NCBI GenBank assembly: GCA_030646755.1
Contig: JAUSKU010000084.1
Span: forward strand, 1 to 64,000
Direction of reading: 5' to 3'
Length of the DNA stretch: 64,000 nucleotides
Source: Deltaproteobacteria bacterium
Lineage (GTDB): Bacteria > Desulfobacterota > JAENJC01
Made by a program: the position numbers and the translations under genes. The notes beneath the pieces were generated by a model. That model searched no databases. It was not told the origin of the DNA and saw nothing but the letters and a program-made list of their open reading frames with translations. This document shows, piece after piece, positions 7,770-17,500 of this stretch; position 1 is the stretch's first letter, and the number at the start of each line of letters is the position of its first letter.

Positions 7770-8569
7770 GCAATCTCTTTTGATTCTATGGCCTTCTTAT
7801 GGAATTTTGCCCTTTCATCTGCTTTTTCCTCATCCGGCTTGCGCTCCCCCGGCTCAGCTGGAACAAAAGAGTGCTCCGCATGCCTCATCCCTTTCATCAA
7901 GGACTCTTTCATCTCTTCTGTGATATACTTCCTGATAAATTCAAAAAACTCATTGTCCTCCTTGCGGACATGGCTCCTGAGAGCAACAAGAGCCGAACCG
8001 ATTATCTTATCATTTATGGTTCCATCCCTGAGTGCCTCGCGGAAGGAGTATATAAGCGATACAATCTCGCGGTGGTCCTCTTGTATGCAGGCAACTAGGC
8101 CTTCACCAAAAGGCACAAGCCCCCTCAAAGCCGGGAACAGGACCTCTTCCTCTTTGATGCCGGAATGCAGATGTAGCATATTATCGAGCTCTGCAGTGGA
8201 AACCCACAGTTCATCGATATTCCTCTTAGTCAGAATAGCGTCAACTTTGTCAGCCATCTCCAATATCTTTTGATGCTCCGAGATCAGAGCTGCAATTGGA
8301 TCTGTCTTCGAGTTAGTAACTGGAGACAGTTCTTCGTTTTCACCCAGCGCATTCTCATCCTCAGCTACTTCAATACTTAATGCCTCAAACTGCTGGGAAT
8401 ACCCCATACGACATGCATGCCTGGGGCTTTTAAAATACCTGGGATCCTCATATGAAGCAGCCAACTGGGCGTATTCAGACTCTGTCAGGAACAATATCCC
8501 ATTCTTGCAATGAACAACGCAGGATGGATGATGACATGTATACCTTATTTCTAAAACCTTATCTGACAT
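7748..8569 (-). CDS. hemerythrin HHE domain protein with cysteine-rich termini
   Basis: A 273-residue protein with a central hemerythrin-like domain (about residues 92-220). The di-iron ligand motifs are visible as SEHQKI, MLHLHSGIKEEEVLFP, QEDHREI and SHVRKEDNEFFEF. Such domains bind oxygen, nitric oxide or peroxide. The N-terminal segment has CHHPSCVVHC and a histidine-rich context, and the C-terminus ends CDSCCH, so an additional metal site is possible. Sensing or scavenging NO would fit the nitrate reductase a few kilobases away, but that is inference. Confidence 0.8.
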   Translation of the reverse strand: MSDKVLEIRYTCHHPSCVVHCKNGILFLTESEYAQLAASYEDPRYFKSPRHACRMGYSQQFEALSIEVAEDENALGENEELSPVTNSKTDPIAALISEHQKILEMADKVDAILTKRNIDELWVSTAELDNMLHLHSGIKEEEVLFPALRGLVPFGEGLVACIQEDHREIVSLIYSFREALRDGTINDKIIGSALVALRSHVRKEDNEFFEFIRKYITEEMKESLMKGMRHAEHSFVPAEPGERKPDEEKADERAKFHKKAIESKEIACDSCCH

Positions 8570-8587
8570 AATTACACACTCCTTCTC

Positions 8588-9103
8588 TTAATCGTGCCCT
8601 GGAATATCATGCTCGACCGGTGCAGATTGCAGTGTTGGTATGCCAAAGCTTTCGTTAAATGTACTTACTATATATAAAAGGGTCCTGTGGTTTAACAGAA
8701 GTCCTTTATAAAGATTTGTCTTAGAAAGGCCGTCAAAGTACAACTCATATGAAAACTGAACCTGTTTTACTATACCTTTTTCGTCCATGTTTAAATCGTA
8801 GCTGTTATCCAAGAATAAGAGGTCTTTTCTTATTGACTCATAAAACTCGTCTCTCTCCTCCTCCTTGAGCTCAGCCAGCTTACCCATATGTTCTGGTGCA
8901 AGAGAGACCCCGTTTAACAAAACAACAAGTCCAGGGTACTCCTTCGGTTGTATGATCCTCTGTCTTTTCTGTGAAGCCAGCGGATAATCTATCTCATAAT
9001 GAAAGTTTGCATTATCGTCCTTTATCTCATTAACATCATGATGATTCTCCGTAAGCCATTTCTTAATCCCATCTTTTGCCTGCTCTACAGTCACAATTTC
9101 CAT
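8588..9103 (-). CDS. DUF2299-like protein
   Basis: A 171-residue protein of unknown function. The pattern NANFHYEIDYP, IIQPKEYPGLVVLLNGVSLAPEHMGKL and LYFDGLSKTNLYKGL resembles the DUF2299 family known mainly from methanogens. No catalytic site is apparent, nor any signal peptide. ATG at 9103 has an AAGGAGA ribosome binding site upstream. It lies 18 bases upstream of the hemerythrin gene and so probably shares its transcript. Confidence 0.65.
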   Translation of the reverse strand: MEIVTVEQAKDGIKKWLTENHHDVNEIKDDNANFHYEIDYPLASQKRQRIIQPKEYPGLVVLLNGVSLAPEHMGKLAELKEEERDEFYESIRKDLLFLDNSYDLNMDEKGIVKQVQFSYELYFDGLSKTNLYKGLLLNHRTLLYIVSTFNESFGIPTLQSAPVEHDIPGHD

Positions 9104-9235
9104 TCAACAAATCTCCTTTATTAGTTTTTATTTTTTGTAATATACCACATTTAACAGATTCTGTCCATAAATTAACGAGGGGGAACAAGACAAATAATGC
9201 GTAGACAGAGGGAAAATGATTGGCGACAATATTTA

Positions 9236-9286
9236 GGGGCCGATAAGGAACAACCAGTGCTTTTCTGGTTAAGCCTTTACGGCCCC
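9236..9286. other. long nested hairpin in intergenic region
   Basis: In the 9104-9391 gap. Three nested stems: GGGGCCG pairs with CGGCCCC at the ends, AAGG with CCTT inside, and AACCAG with CTGGTT closing a seven-base loop; the internal loops between stems are short. It has no run of T on either side, so it is not a simple terminator. On the minus strand it would lie in the leader of the DUF2299/hemerythrin transcript. A structured RNA element is possible; I do not recognise a known class. Confidence 0.5.
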
Positions 9287-9344
9287 TTATGCCGTTCCCG
9301 CCATTCTGATGTCCAGGTTAATTTTGAACGACGGCTTAGGAGGT

Positions 9345-9373
9345 GCGAGAGGGATGGAATTTCCCTCTCGTGC
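9345..9373 (-). terminator. hairpin after the DUF2769 gene
   Basis: Nine-base perfect stem CGAGAGGGA/TCCCTCTCG with a seven-base loop, 20 bases downstream of the DUF2769 stop codon. There is no T run, so termination would be weak; it may instead stabilise the 3' end of the message. Confidence 0.4.
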
Positions 9374-9391
9374 TTAGAATGAACTCAACGC

Positions 9392-9703
9392 TTACTCATG
9401 ACCTCCACCGACTTCCTTTTTGTAAGTCTGGCAAAGCTGTGAACAGCGTGTGCAATAAAAGGTGTGCTCTAACTCATACTCCTTATAAATCGGGCATGTC
9501 TCACAGACGCACTCCTTTTCCCACTGTATCGCCTTGCTGGTCCCTACCATAGGGAAGCAATAAGCGCCTGCCGGCGTATCTCCACTTACAAAGGAAGGAC
9601 AGCCTGGACATTTGCATTTACTCAGGACATAATCCTGCCTCTTAGCATACTCCTCCTTGCTCAACCCCTCCTCACCAAACCTGTCATAATCACTGATCTT
9701 CAT
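9392..9703 (-). CDS. DUF2769 cysteine-rich protein
   Basis: A 103-residue protein with eleven cysteines in the DUF2769 arrangement: CKCPGCPSF, YCFP, CVCETCPIYKEYEL and FYCTRCSQLC. The cysteine spacing suggests two metal sites, zinc or iron-sulfur. Function is unknown; relatives occur in methanogens and anaerobic bacteria. ATG at 9703 has GGAGGTGAC upstream, a strong ribosome binding site. Confidence 0.75.
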   Translation of the reverse strand: MKISDYDRFGEEGLSKEEYAKRQDYVLSKCKCPGCPSFVSGDTPAGAYCFPMVGTSKAIQWEKECVCETCPIYKEYELEHTFYCTRCSQLCQTYKKEVGGGHE

Positions 9704-9776
9704 AGTGTCACCTCCATTTAGATTTTTAATTTAAATAAACATTAACACTGATTTTCAGGGTGTCAAGTTAGTTTTT

Positions 9777-9986
9777 TCATCCAGCCAATAATGAATAGAT
9801 GCTGTAGCCCGCAACTAAGAGGCCCGCGACCAGGTTCAGAGGTCTTGTGCTCTCCGACGGATTTGGCATAAAAAGTGCGTCTATCCTGAAGGCTTCGGTA
9901 ACCTTATTGTGAACAAAGGTAGCCAATACCAGCAAAATGCCGTAGATTATGCCCACATATGTAAGTATCGAATCAAGCCAGAACAT
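9777..9986 (-). CDS. small membrane protein
   Basis: A 69-residue protein with two hydrophobic helices (YVGIIYGILLVLATFVHN and NLVAGLLVAGYSIYSLLAG). No family recognised. It stands alone on the minus strand between the DUF2769 gene and the hairpin at 10010. Confidence 0.5.
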   Translation of the reverse strand: MFWLDSILTYVGIIYGILLVLATFVHNKVTEAFRIDALFMPNPSESTRPLNLVAGLLVAGYSIYSLLAG

Positions 9987-10009
9987 ATTATGTGTATGCT
10001 ATCAAAAAA

Positions 10010-10037
10010 GTAGGGGCGTATAGCCATACGCCCCTAC
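10010..10037. repeat. perfect 12-bp inverted repeat between genes
   Basis: GTAGGGGCGTAT and ATACGCCCCTAC flank a four-base loop, 60 bases downstream of the narK stop codon. Sequences of this GTAGGGGCG type often occur as dispersed repeats. It could also act as a transcription barrier after narK. No T run follows. Confidence 0.5.
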
Positions 10038-10097
10038 AAATACATCTCCCTGGAACGTTACATGCCTTAGACATCAGACATCAACTGCCTTCCGGTG

Positions 10098-11732
10098 TTA
10101 TGGGTTAGCGCTTATGAATCTCTGCCTCTCAGACTCAGATATCCTGTCCCACCAAGTCTTACCAACGCCCCAGTCGCCCCTCTCGGCTCCCGGCTTGGTG
10201 TAATATATCCAGTTGAGGATACTGCCGATGAGATAGAAGGCCGCCGCGCCCCAGAAAAAGGGTATTGCGGAGCCGTACTTTGTTATGGAGCCTCCAATGA
10301 GAGAGGAGAATACGAACGGCCCGTATGCTGCCCAAGCACCAGTCCAGCCAAGGATCTGCGCCCCCATTCTCGGATTGTATGCATAGACAATAGGGTACTG
10401 GCGGAAGGTGGCAAAGTTGCCTATCCCCGCCATCAGGAATATCCAGAGCATAATATTGACGAACATCGGGAACTGATCAATAGACGTAGGAGTTAGGAAA
10501 CCGCCGAATATCAGCGCCAGACACCCTGCTATCAGACCGACCCCAGAGAGCTGCGTAAATATGCTCCCCCCAAATTTATCCGACAAAGGGCCACCCGCGA
10601 ACCTGACTATTGATCCTATAAAAGGTCCCATCCAGGCATATTTCAATGGATCAGGCGCCAGGGCCATGTCCATTCCGGGAATATTCCCGTATAAGATCTT
10701 TATCATGAGCGGGAACGATGCAGCAAAACCAGAGAAGGAACCGAAGGTCATGATATATGTCCAAACCATGAAGTATGCATGCTTATTGTTGGTCATGTCG
10801 CCTACCATCTTGCCGAATGACGGCTTCTTCATAGGAATGCTCCTCAGGTACACGCCGCAGATAATGCCAGCAATGAGGAGGTAAGGAACGTACCAGAAGG
10901 CCGCGTTCTGAAGCCATATATCCTTCTTGATGATCTTTTTGACCGTTAAGTCGGTGACAACTCCATCCGCGTTTTTCTTGACATCTGTCTTCATCCCTTT
11001 TGTCGCATCGGTCTCGGCAATTATTACGTCCTGAACGAAACCTGTCTCATTTTTCACAACCGTCATGGCCTCAGCAAGCTTTCCAACCACAATCACGTCC
11101 TTGATAACACCTGCTTCTTTAGTTATCTTAACATCAAAGACAGGTGTGGCCTTTGTCATAACCTGAGATGGTCCGGCTGTCGCTACTACAGCAAAGCCTA
11201 TGATCCATGGTGTCACAAACTGGACAATGCTCACGCCGAAATTACCAATACCTGCCTGCAAGCCCATTGCAGTCCCCTGCAGCCTTTTCGGAAAAAAGGT
11301 GCTTGTTGAAGGCATGAATGACGAAAAATCCCCTCCTCCAAAACCGCAGAGGAAAGATATGATCAAGAAATGCATATACGGCGTTTCGGGATTTTGAACC
11401 GCAAACCCCAGCCATGCCATCGGTACAAGCTTAATGAACGTTGCGACGGTTATCGTCGTCCTCGTCCCGAATATCGGTATTAAAAATGTATGCACTGTCC
11501 GCATCGCGCCTGCCGAAAGACCCGGCATAGCCGCAAGCCAGAAAAGCTGCATAGTGTCAAACTTAAAACCTATCTGGGGCAGGCGGACAACAACTGCGCT
11601 CATGACGAACCATGTGGCAAATGAGGCAATAAGGCTGAATGTGGTTACGCTAAGCGTCCCCCAGGCACGGGCACTACCCTCCTGCTTCCAGAATTGTGCA
11701 TCTTCAGGTTCCCATCTTTTTAGCCATGACAT
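10098..11732 (-). CDS. narK: NarK-type nitrate/nitrite transporter with extra periplasmic loop
   Basis: Major facilitator of 544 residues, expected to exchange nitrate and nitrite across the inner membrane. The nitrate signature is seen as GFGGGDFSSFMPSTSTFFPK (129-148) followed by QAGIGNFGVSIVQF. It is longer than usual NarK (about 430-470) because residues 187-272 form an extra hydrophilic loop, made of three short repeats (EAGVIKDVIVV, ETGFVQDVIIA, ADGVVTDLTVK), probably periplasmic. AAGGAG lies eight bases before the start. It follows narI on the same strand after a terminator-like hairpin, so it may have partial independence from the nar operon. Confidence 0.88.
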   Translation of the reverse strand: MSWLKRWEPEDAQFWKQEGSARAWGTLSVTTFSLIASFATWFVMSAVVVRLPQIGFKFDTMQLFWLAAMPGLSAGAMRTVHTFLIPIFGTRTTITVATFIKLVPMAWLGFAVQNPETPYMHFLIISFLCGFGGGDFSSFMPSTSTFFPKRLQGTAMGLQAGIGNFGVSIVQFVTPWIIGFAVVATAGPSQVMTKATPVFDVKITKEAGVIKDVIVVGKLAEAMTVVKNETGFVQDVIIAETDATKGMKTDVKKNADGVVTDLTVKKIIKKDIWLQNAAFWYVPYLLIAGIICGVYLRSIPMKKPSFGKMVGDMTNNKHAYFMVWTYIMTFGSFSGFAASFPLMIKILYGNIPGMDMALAPDPLKYAWMGPFIGSIVRFAGGPLSDKFGGSIFTQLSGVGLIAGCLALIFGGFLTPTSIDQFPMFVNIMLWIFLMAGIGNFATFRQYPIVYAYNPRMGAQILGWTGAWAAYGPFVFSSLIGGSITKYGSAIPFFWGAAAFYLIGSILNWIYYTKPGAERGDWGVGKTWWDRISESERQRFISANP

Positions 11733-11782
11733 AATTATTGCTCCTTATTAGGAAGTTTTTAAATCAAAAAAGGTCATTATGC

Positions 11783-11812
11783 AAAAAAGGCGGGCGTTAT
11801 GCCCGCCTTTTT
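11783..11812 (-). terminator. rho-independent terminator between narI and narK
   Basis: Stem GGCGGGC/GCCCGCC with a five-base loop, flanked by six T on the minus strand and five on the plus strand. It lies directly after the narI stop codon and before narK, so it should end or attenuate the nar transcript. Confidence 0.8.
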
Positions 11813-11815
11813 GTT

Positions 11816-12514
11816 TTACTTGTACTGAACTACGTTTTCAGTCTTTGGGTCCCTGCTATACCACCTGACAACCTGATAAGGCCTAACAAGATACTTGTAT
11901 ATGTTTATAACGAATAAGTGTACAAGCCTCGTAAACGGAATCAGGCAGACAATGAGCATCGCGTTAAAGATATGTACCTTGGTAAAGAGCGGCAGGCTGG
12001 CAACATACTCCACTTCTGGATTCAGCTTGATTACTGACCACATCCACGGTGCGGCAGAAGCAGCATACCAATTAGAGCCCCATCTGTAGAGCATTGCGTT
12101 CATGAGCCCAGTCACAACCTGAATCAGAAGGACAATCAGAAGAAGGGCATCCCATCCGGTCGTTACTGCCTTGGCCCTGCTGTTGGTAAGTCTCCTGTAA
12201 ATGAGGGCTAGAAGTCCAAAAAGCGCAAGGAAGCCGAGTGCAAGTCCTGAGGCCTCAAAGATATAAAGCCTGACCGGCACGCTGTTCCATGCTAAAACAC
12301 TGCTTGGAATCAGAAACCCCACAAAATGGGCCAGGAGTATAGTGATTATCCCGTAATGCCAGGGGAATGACCCAAAAAACAGAGTCCTGTTTTCAAGAAA
12401 CTGCGACGACTGAGTTGACCAGGTAAATCTATTGGAATTATACCTATAGATCGCCCCTACTATCCCAACCGCAAGGAGCACATACGGCAACGCACCAAAC
12501 AATAATTTGTCCAT
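11816..12514 (-). CDS. narI: respiratory nitrate reductase gamma subunit NarI
   Basis: Diheme cytochrome b subunit, 232 residues, which oxidises quinol and passes electrons to NarH. Five hydrophobic segments are visible (FGALPYVLLAVGIVGAIY, ITILLAHFVGFLIP, ALGLALGFLALFGLLALIY-like, LLIVLLIQVVTGLMNA and FNAMLIVCLIPFTRLVHLF). Histidines FPWHYG, LLAHFVG, FTKVHIF and TRLVHLF sit where the two heme b ligand pairs are expected. The start shares a base with the narJ stop, so the genes are translationally coupled. Confidence 0.93.
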   Translation of the reverse strand: MDKLLFGALPYVLLAVGIVGAIYRYNSNRFTWSTQSSQFLENRTLFFGSFPWHYGIITILLAHFVGFLIPSSVLAWNSVPVRLYIFEASGLALGFLALFGLLALIYRRLTNSRAKAVTTGWDALLLIVLLIQVVTGLMNAMLYRWGSNWYAASAAPWMWSVIKLNPEVEYVASLPLFTKVHIFNAMLIVCLIPFTRLVHLFVINIYKYLVRPYQVVRWYSRDPKTENVVQYK

Positions 12515-13065
12515 CAGCTAACCTCCTTTATGTCTTTTATGTCTTTATCTAATATTCTATAAATGGCATTGATCAAATGTTTATAGGCATTCTTCTTGGT
12601 TTGAAAATTTCTATTCAACTTCTCCATCGACATGATTACATACGTCTTAACAAAATTGGCTTTAAGCTCTTCGTTCTTGAGATGCCCGAGGAAAAAAAGT
12701 ATGACTGCAAGGTTATCGGGAAGTTCCCCCTTGGCAACTTCATCAAAGGGGAACCCCTGATCCCTATACATACTCTTTATGGTCAGCAGATTAGCTGCCC
12801 TCTTAAATCCCTCATGGCTATACCAGCCCATGTCCAAAGTGGTCTCCGACGTGAACTCAAAGGTATAAGAGTACAGTTCCTGAAGATCATCAAGTGACAA
12901 CCTCTCCACATCTTTCTTAAACGACCTGAGCTCCTTTAAAATTTCGTCAGGATAATTCCCCATCTCAAGGATATGTATACACTCACTTACCTGAGGGATA
13001 ATATCTGTATGTGGGAATCTCAGGGATTGTCCCAGGCACGTGTACAAGTTATCAGATTCAATCAC
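12514..13065 (-). CDS. narJ: nitrate reductase assembly chaperone NarJ
   Basis: NarJ/TorD-family chaperone of 183 residues, needed to insert the molybdenum cofactor and to hold NarGH until it docks on NarI. The helical protein has the family features CLGQSLRFPHTD near the start, YSYTFEFT, TLDMGWYSHEGFKRAANL and LPDNLAVILFFLGHL. It lies six bases after narH and overlaps narI by one base, in the standard GHJI order. Confidence 0.9.
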   Translation of the reverse strand: MIESDNLYTCLGQSLRFPHTDIIPQVSECIHILEMGNYPDEILKELRSFKKDVERLSLDDLQELYSYTFEFTSETTLDMGWYSHEGFKRAANLLTIKSMYRDQGFPFDEVAKGELPDNLAVILFFLGHLKNEELKANFVKTYVIMSMEKLNRNFQTKKNAYKHLINAIYRILDKDIKDIKEVS

Positions 13066-13071
13066 CTGTTG

Positions 13072-14595
13072 TTACCACTGCCTCCCGATGACTTCCTTGG
13101 TCTTAAATCCAAACCCTATGGTTCCCCTCTTCTCATACATAGACCTTGGGTCAATGGTAGTCTTGCTTTCACGATGGGTCTCAGGAATTACAAACCTCTC
13201 CTTAAAAGTAGCAATCGTGTTAAGTCTGTAAATGTCCTCAGCGTCCTGAGCTGTCAAACCGGACTGCGACAGAGCATTCTTGACCTCACTTTCGCTGATG
13301 TCACCAACACGCTTCATACGCGCCCACATCCTGACGGCCATCTGCTTTTTCAATGACTCAACAACCAAGCTCTCATTTCCAGCAGTAAAGAGATTTGCAA
13401 GATACTTTACAGGTACCCTCATATTCTCTAACTCCGTAAAGAAACCATCTGTCTCCGGGTCAAACAGTCCACCCTTGTCGGCTTTAACCTGGTGAAGTAT
13501 CGGGGATAGTGGTGGGACATAGAAGTTCATAGCAAGTGTCCTGAATTCAGGATGGCTTGGGAGCGACAGTCTCCATTTCTTAAACAAATTGTAGGCCGGA
13601 GATCTTTGAGCAGCAGCTATCCAGTTATCCTCAATACCTGCATTTCTTGCGGCCTCTATAACCTTCGGGTCAGAGGGGTCTAACACTATACTCCTCAGCC
13701 CTTCTACTAACTTGTCATCAGAAAGCTTCGCAGTCTCCTCTATCCTTTCAGCGTCATAGAAAAGGGCTCCCACGGTTCTGATCCTTCCGGTACACGCGTG
13801 ACCGCAAGCGTTAGCCTGTCCAGTCTCTGTCCTTGGGTAGCAGAAGATGCACTTCTCTGACTTCCCAGTTGCCCAGTTATAGAAAGGTTTTTTGTATGGA
13901 CAGGCACTTATGCAGAACCTCCAGGCACGGCAGGTCTTCTGGTCAATAAGCACTATGCCATCCTCTCCTCTCTTGTATATGGCGCCGGACGGACATGCTG
14001 CAACACAAGCAGGGTTCAGGCAATGATTACATATCCTCGGCACATAGAAGTAGAAGAGCTTATGGAACTTGGTAAGACACTCCTTCTGTGAGTCCGAAAG
14101 GTTTTTAAGGTTCGGGTCGTTTGTGGCATATAAAGGTGACCCACCGAAGTCGTCATCCCAGTTAGGTCCCAGGACTATCTTCTCCATAAACTCACCAGTA
14201 ATCAGTGACTTCGGCCTTGCAACCGGCTGGTCATCCCCTGCTGGTGCATTAAACAGGTTCTGGTAATCATAGGTAAAGGGCTCATAATAGTCATCAATAG
14301 TCGGCAGGTTTGGCTGAAAGAAGATGCTGGCCAGAGTCCGCAACTTGTTATCCTTTATAAGCTTTAGCCTGAGAGTCCCGTCAACGACCTCCCAGCCGCC
14401 CCTGTACCTCTCCTGGTCCTCCCAGGTTAGAGGATAACCTGCACCTGGCTTGGTCTCCACATTGTTCCACCACATGTACTCAGCCCCTTGACGGCTGGTC
14501 CAGACATTCTTACACGACACACTACAGGTATGACACCCTATGCACTTGTCGAGATTGAAACTCATTGATAGTTGGGCTCTGATATCCATTACCAC
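13072..14595 (-). CDS. narH: respiratory nitrate reductase beta subunit NarH
   Basis: Electron transfer subunit of 507 residues with four iron-sulfur clusters, carrying electrons from NarI to NarG. Cysteine groups: CIGCHTCSVSCKNVW near the start, CNHCLNPACVAACP, CRAWRFCISACPYKKP and CIFCYPR...CGHACTGR. In the third group a tryptophan replaces a cysteine (CRAW), as in NarH proteins with a 3Fe-4S cluster. It overlaps the end of narG by seven bases. Confidence 0.95.
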   Translation of the reverse strand: MVMDIRAQLSMSFNLDKCIGCHTCSVSCKNVWTSRQGAEYMWWNNVETKPGAGYPLTWEDQERYRGGWEVVDGTLRLKLIKDNKLRTLASIFFQPNLPTIDDYYEPFTYDYQNLFNAPAGDDQPVARPKSLITGEFMEKIVLGPNWDDDFGGSPLYATNDPNLKNLSDSQKECLTKFHKLFYFYVPRICNHCLNPACVAACPSGAIYKRGEDGIVLIDQKTCRAWRFCISACPYKKPFYNWATGKSEKCIFCYPRTETGQANACGHACTGRIRTVGALFYDAERIEETAKLSDDKLVEGLRSIVLDPSDPKVIEAARNAGIEDNWIAAAQRSPAYNLFKKWRLSLPSHPEFRTLAMNFYVPPLSPILHQVKADKGGLFDPETDGFFTELENMRVPVKYLANLFTAGNESLVVESLKKQMAVRMWARMKRVGDISESEVKNALSQSGLTAQDAEDIYRLNTIATFKERFVIPETHRESKTTIDPRSMYEKRGTIGFGFKTKEVIGRQW

Positions 14596-17500
14596 TCCAC
14601 CTCCTGGTTTTTCATTTTTCTAAGCAAGATAGTTGTGTCCCTGATAATTGGAATCGGACCCCATGAGTTAAATCCATATGAGAACTGTCCGTATCCTGCG
14701 ACGCTCAGTGTCGGCATCTTCAGCCTCTGCCTTGGAAGACTGTTGTGATATCCGCCTCTGATCTTGTTTCTGGTCTGTGCCTTAGGAACGTTTACCGTCC
14801 TCTCCTGAGAGTGATAGGCAAACAGTGTTCCAGTAGGTATTCTGGCGCTGACAACAGCACGGGCCACGTAGACTCCATTGTCGTTATAAGCCTCTACCCA
14901 GTCGTTATCCTTGATCCCTATGCTTGCAGCATCCCTGTCGTTGACCCAGACGGTGTTCCCACCACGAGACAGCGTCAACATCCTCAGGTTATCATAATGT
15001 GTTGAGTGGATCGCCCACTTTCCATGAGGGGTAATATAATTCAGATGCAGCGCGCCAGTCTTATCGCTCCTCTTAAGCTCGTTCATCTTGCTTGGATCCA
15101 GCTTGTATTTGTGTGTGCAGAGGGCCTCACCAAATTCAAGGTATGTAGGATGATCAAGATAGAAGTGCTGCCTGCCGGTCAATGTCCTCCATGGTAGCCT
15201 GAAATCAATCTGATTCGTATACGCATTATAAGTCCTTCCGTTTCTTGTATCACCGGTCCAGAGCGGGCTGTTAAGATACCTTCTCGGCTGCCGGACTATA
15301 TCATCATAGTTGGTACGGAAATTCCTGTCAGGCCCTGCAACCTCTTCTGCAAGACCATGATATTCCGTATGCGCTTCCTGCATGGCCTTAGGATACAAAT
15401 CCACATGCTTCAGAGTCCATACCCTCGACGGGTCATGGCCGAAGATCTTCTTAACTGAGTCCTTAGCCTCCTTGTATGTGTCGCCATGCAGTCCCGAGTG
15501 ATGCTCCTCTTCCTGCCATGCCTGGTAGTTCGCCTCACCGTTGGTAACGTTAGAGAAGAACATGACGATGTTTGCAGCCTCTTTGGCCGTCTGCAGAGAT
15601 ATATACTTCTCACCGCCCCACTCCACCTTGTCTACATGCGGATCGCTCATATACTCGTCATAGAACGGTTTACCGTTGAGCAAGATTCCGTGGAATCCAT
15701 ATTTGGTCTTCATGAGAGGCCCGAAGGAAACATATTTGTTGTATGTATTCGGGTAATCTCTTGTTACCACGTTGAAGTTAGGCATGGTCTGCCCAGGAAT
15801 AGCCTCGCACTCACCCTTCTTCCAGTCCTTGACATCCGGTATGGCTGGTTGTGCTATCTCGCCAGGGGTATCGTGCATGAGCGGCGTCATCACTATATCC
15901 TTTACTGGCTTCGATAAATGCTTTTCTGCCAGCTTCGAGAACTTCTGAGCAATGAACTTGAATGCATCCCAGTCGCTCTTTGCCTCCCAGTTTGGTGGAA
16001 CAGCTGCACCCATCGGGTGAATAAATGTATGCAGGTCTGTCGTGTTAATATCTTCCTTCTCATACCAGTGAGCTGCAGGAAGTACGATGTCACTGTATGT
16101 AGGTGTCGTGTTCATACGCATATTCAGGTCTACAATGAGATCGAGTTTCCCAAGTGGTGACTCCCTGTACTTCATCTCTTTTATGTGAGGCTTTGCCACC
16201 TCTTCACAGTCCAGATTGTTATGAGTACCAAGTAGGAACTTCAGGAAGTATTCCTGGCCTCTTGCGCTGGAACCAAGGGCATTACCGCGCCATATCATCC
16301 AGACCCTCGGCCAGTTTTCAGGGGCATCGGGGTCCTCAACTCCAAACTGAAGTGATCCGCTTTTTAGTTGCTTTACTGTATAATCAACTATTTCAGCGTC
16401 CGTCTTAGCTCCTGCCTTCATGGCGTCTTCCGCTACGACAAGGGAACTCTTGTTCCACTGACCAAACCAGGGAAGTCCACCTATCCTGACTGCCCTGACC
16501 TGCCAGTCTGCGCAATGCTCATAGGTAACCTTGCTCTTGTCCGGCATTACTGCGTATTCAGTCAGCTTATCGTCAAACTTGAACATCTGTGTATGAACAT
16601 ACCAGAAGCTCGGCGTATTCTGGAGCCTTGGAGGCCTTTGCCAGTCGAGGCCGAGGGAAACCTGACCCCATGCATCGAAGCAGGCAAGTTTTTCCTGTCC
16701 CACGTAGTGGTTCTGTCCGCCGCCGTTCCTGCCGATGCATCCGCAGAGCATCAATGCACCTATGAATGACCTGTATATAAGGTCAGAATGATAGTAGTGG
16801 TTAGAGCTGGAACCACTAAGTACCATGGAGCGACCCTTTGTCACTTCAGCATTGGAGGCAAACTCTCTTGCAATCTGAATTATCGTTGCGCGGCCAATGC
16901 CGGTATACTTTTCCTGCCATGCAGGAGAGAAGGCCGTGTCATCATCGTAGTTCTTGGCAAAGTCACCTGTAAGTCCTTTACGGGCCACGCCAAGGTGCGA
17001 CATCTGCATATCAAATACCGTAGTTACAGGTATTCTTCCTTCGGTAGCTGTCTCAATATACTTCACAGGCACCTGTCTCTTGTACACCTCACCGGAATCA
17101 AGCTCATAGAACGCACACTCTACGGCTTCGTCCTTGCTGTCTAATATCGACAGCGCAGGATCAAAGGACTCATTACTCTTTCCATCCTTGACAAGCGTAT
17201 TCCATTTGCCATGACTGTCCTTGTCCTTTGCCCACCTGTACCCAACTCCGCCGTAAGTAATTCTCGCCTTGTTGGCCTTGGGGTCCCACATAGCATACTT
17301 CCACTCATTGTTGTCTGTGTCTGCATATTCCATCAGGTCTTTAGCAATGAGGAACCTGCCCATCTCAAACCCGTTCTTGGTCTTTCTGAGCTTTATCAGG
17401 TGAGGAAGATCTGTATATGCCTTTGAGTAATCAACAAAGTACGGAACCTGCCTGTCTACATAAAATTCTTTAAGTATAACATGGTTTATCGCCATCCAGA

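Noticed and set aside
9236..9286. Known riboswitch (fluoride or guanidine type)
   Set aside because: The conserved loop letters of those classes are absent and the downstream genes do not match.
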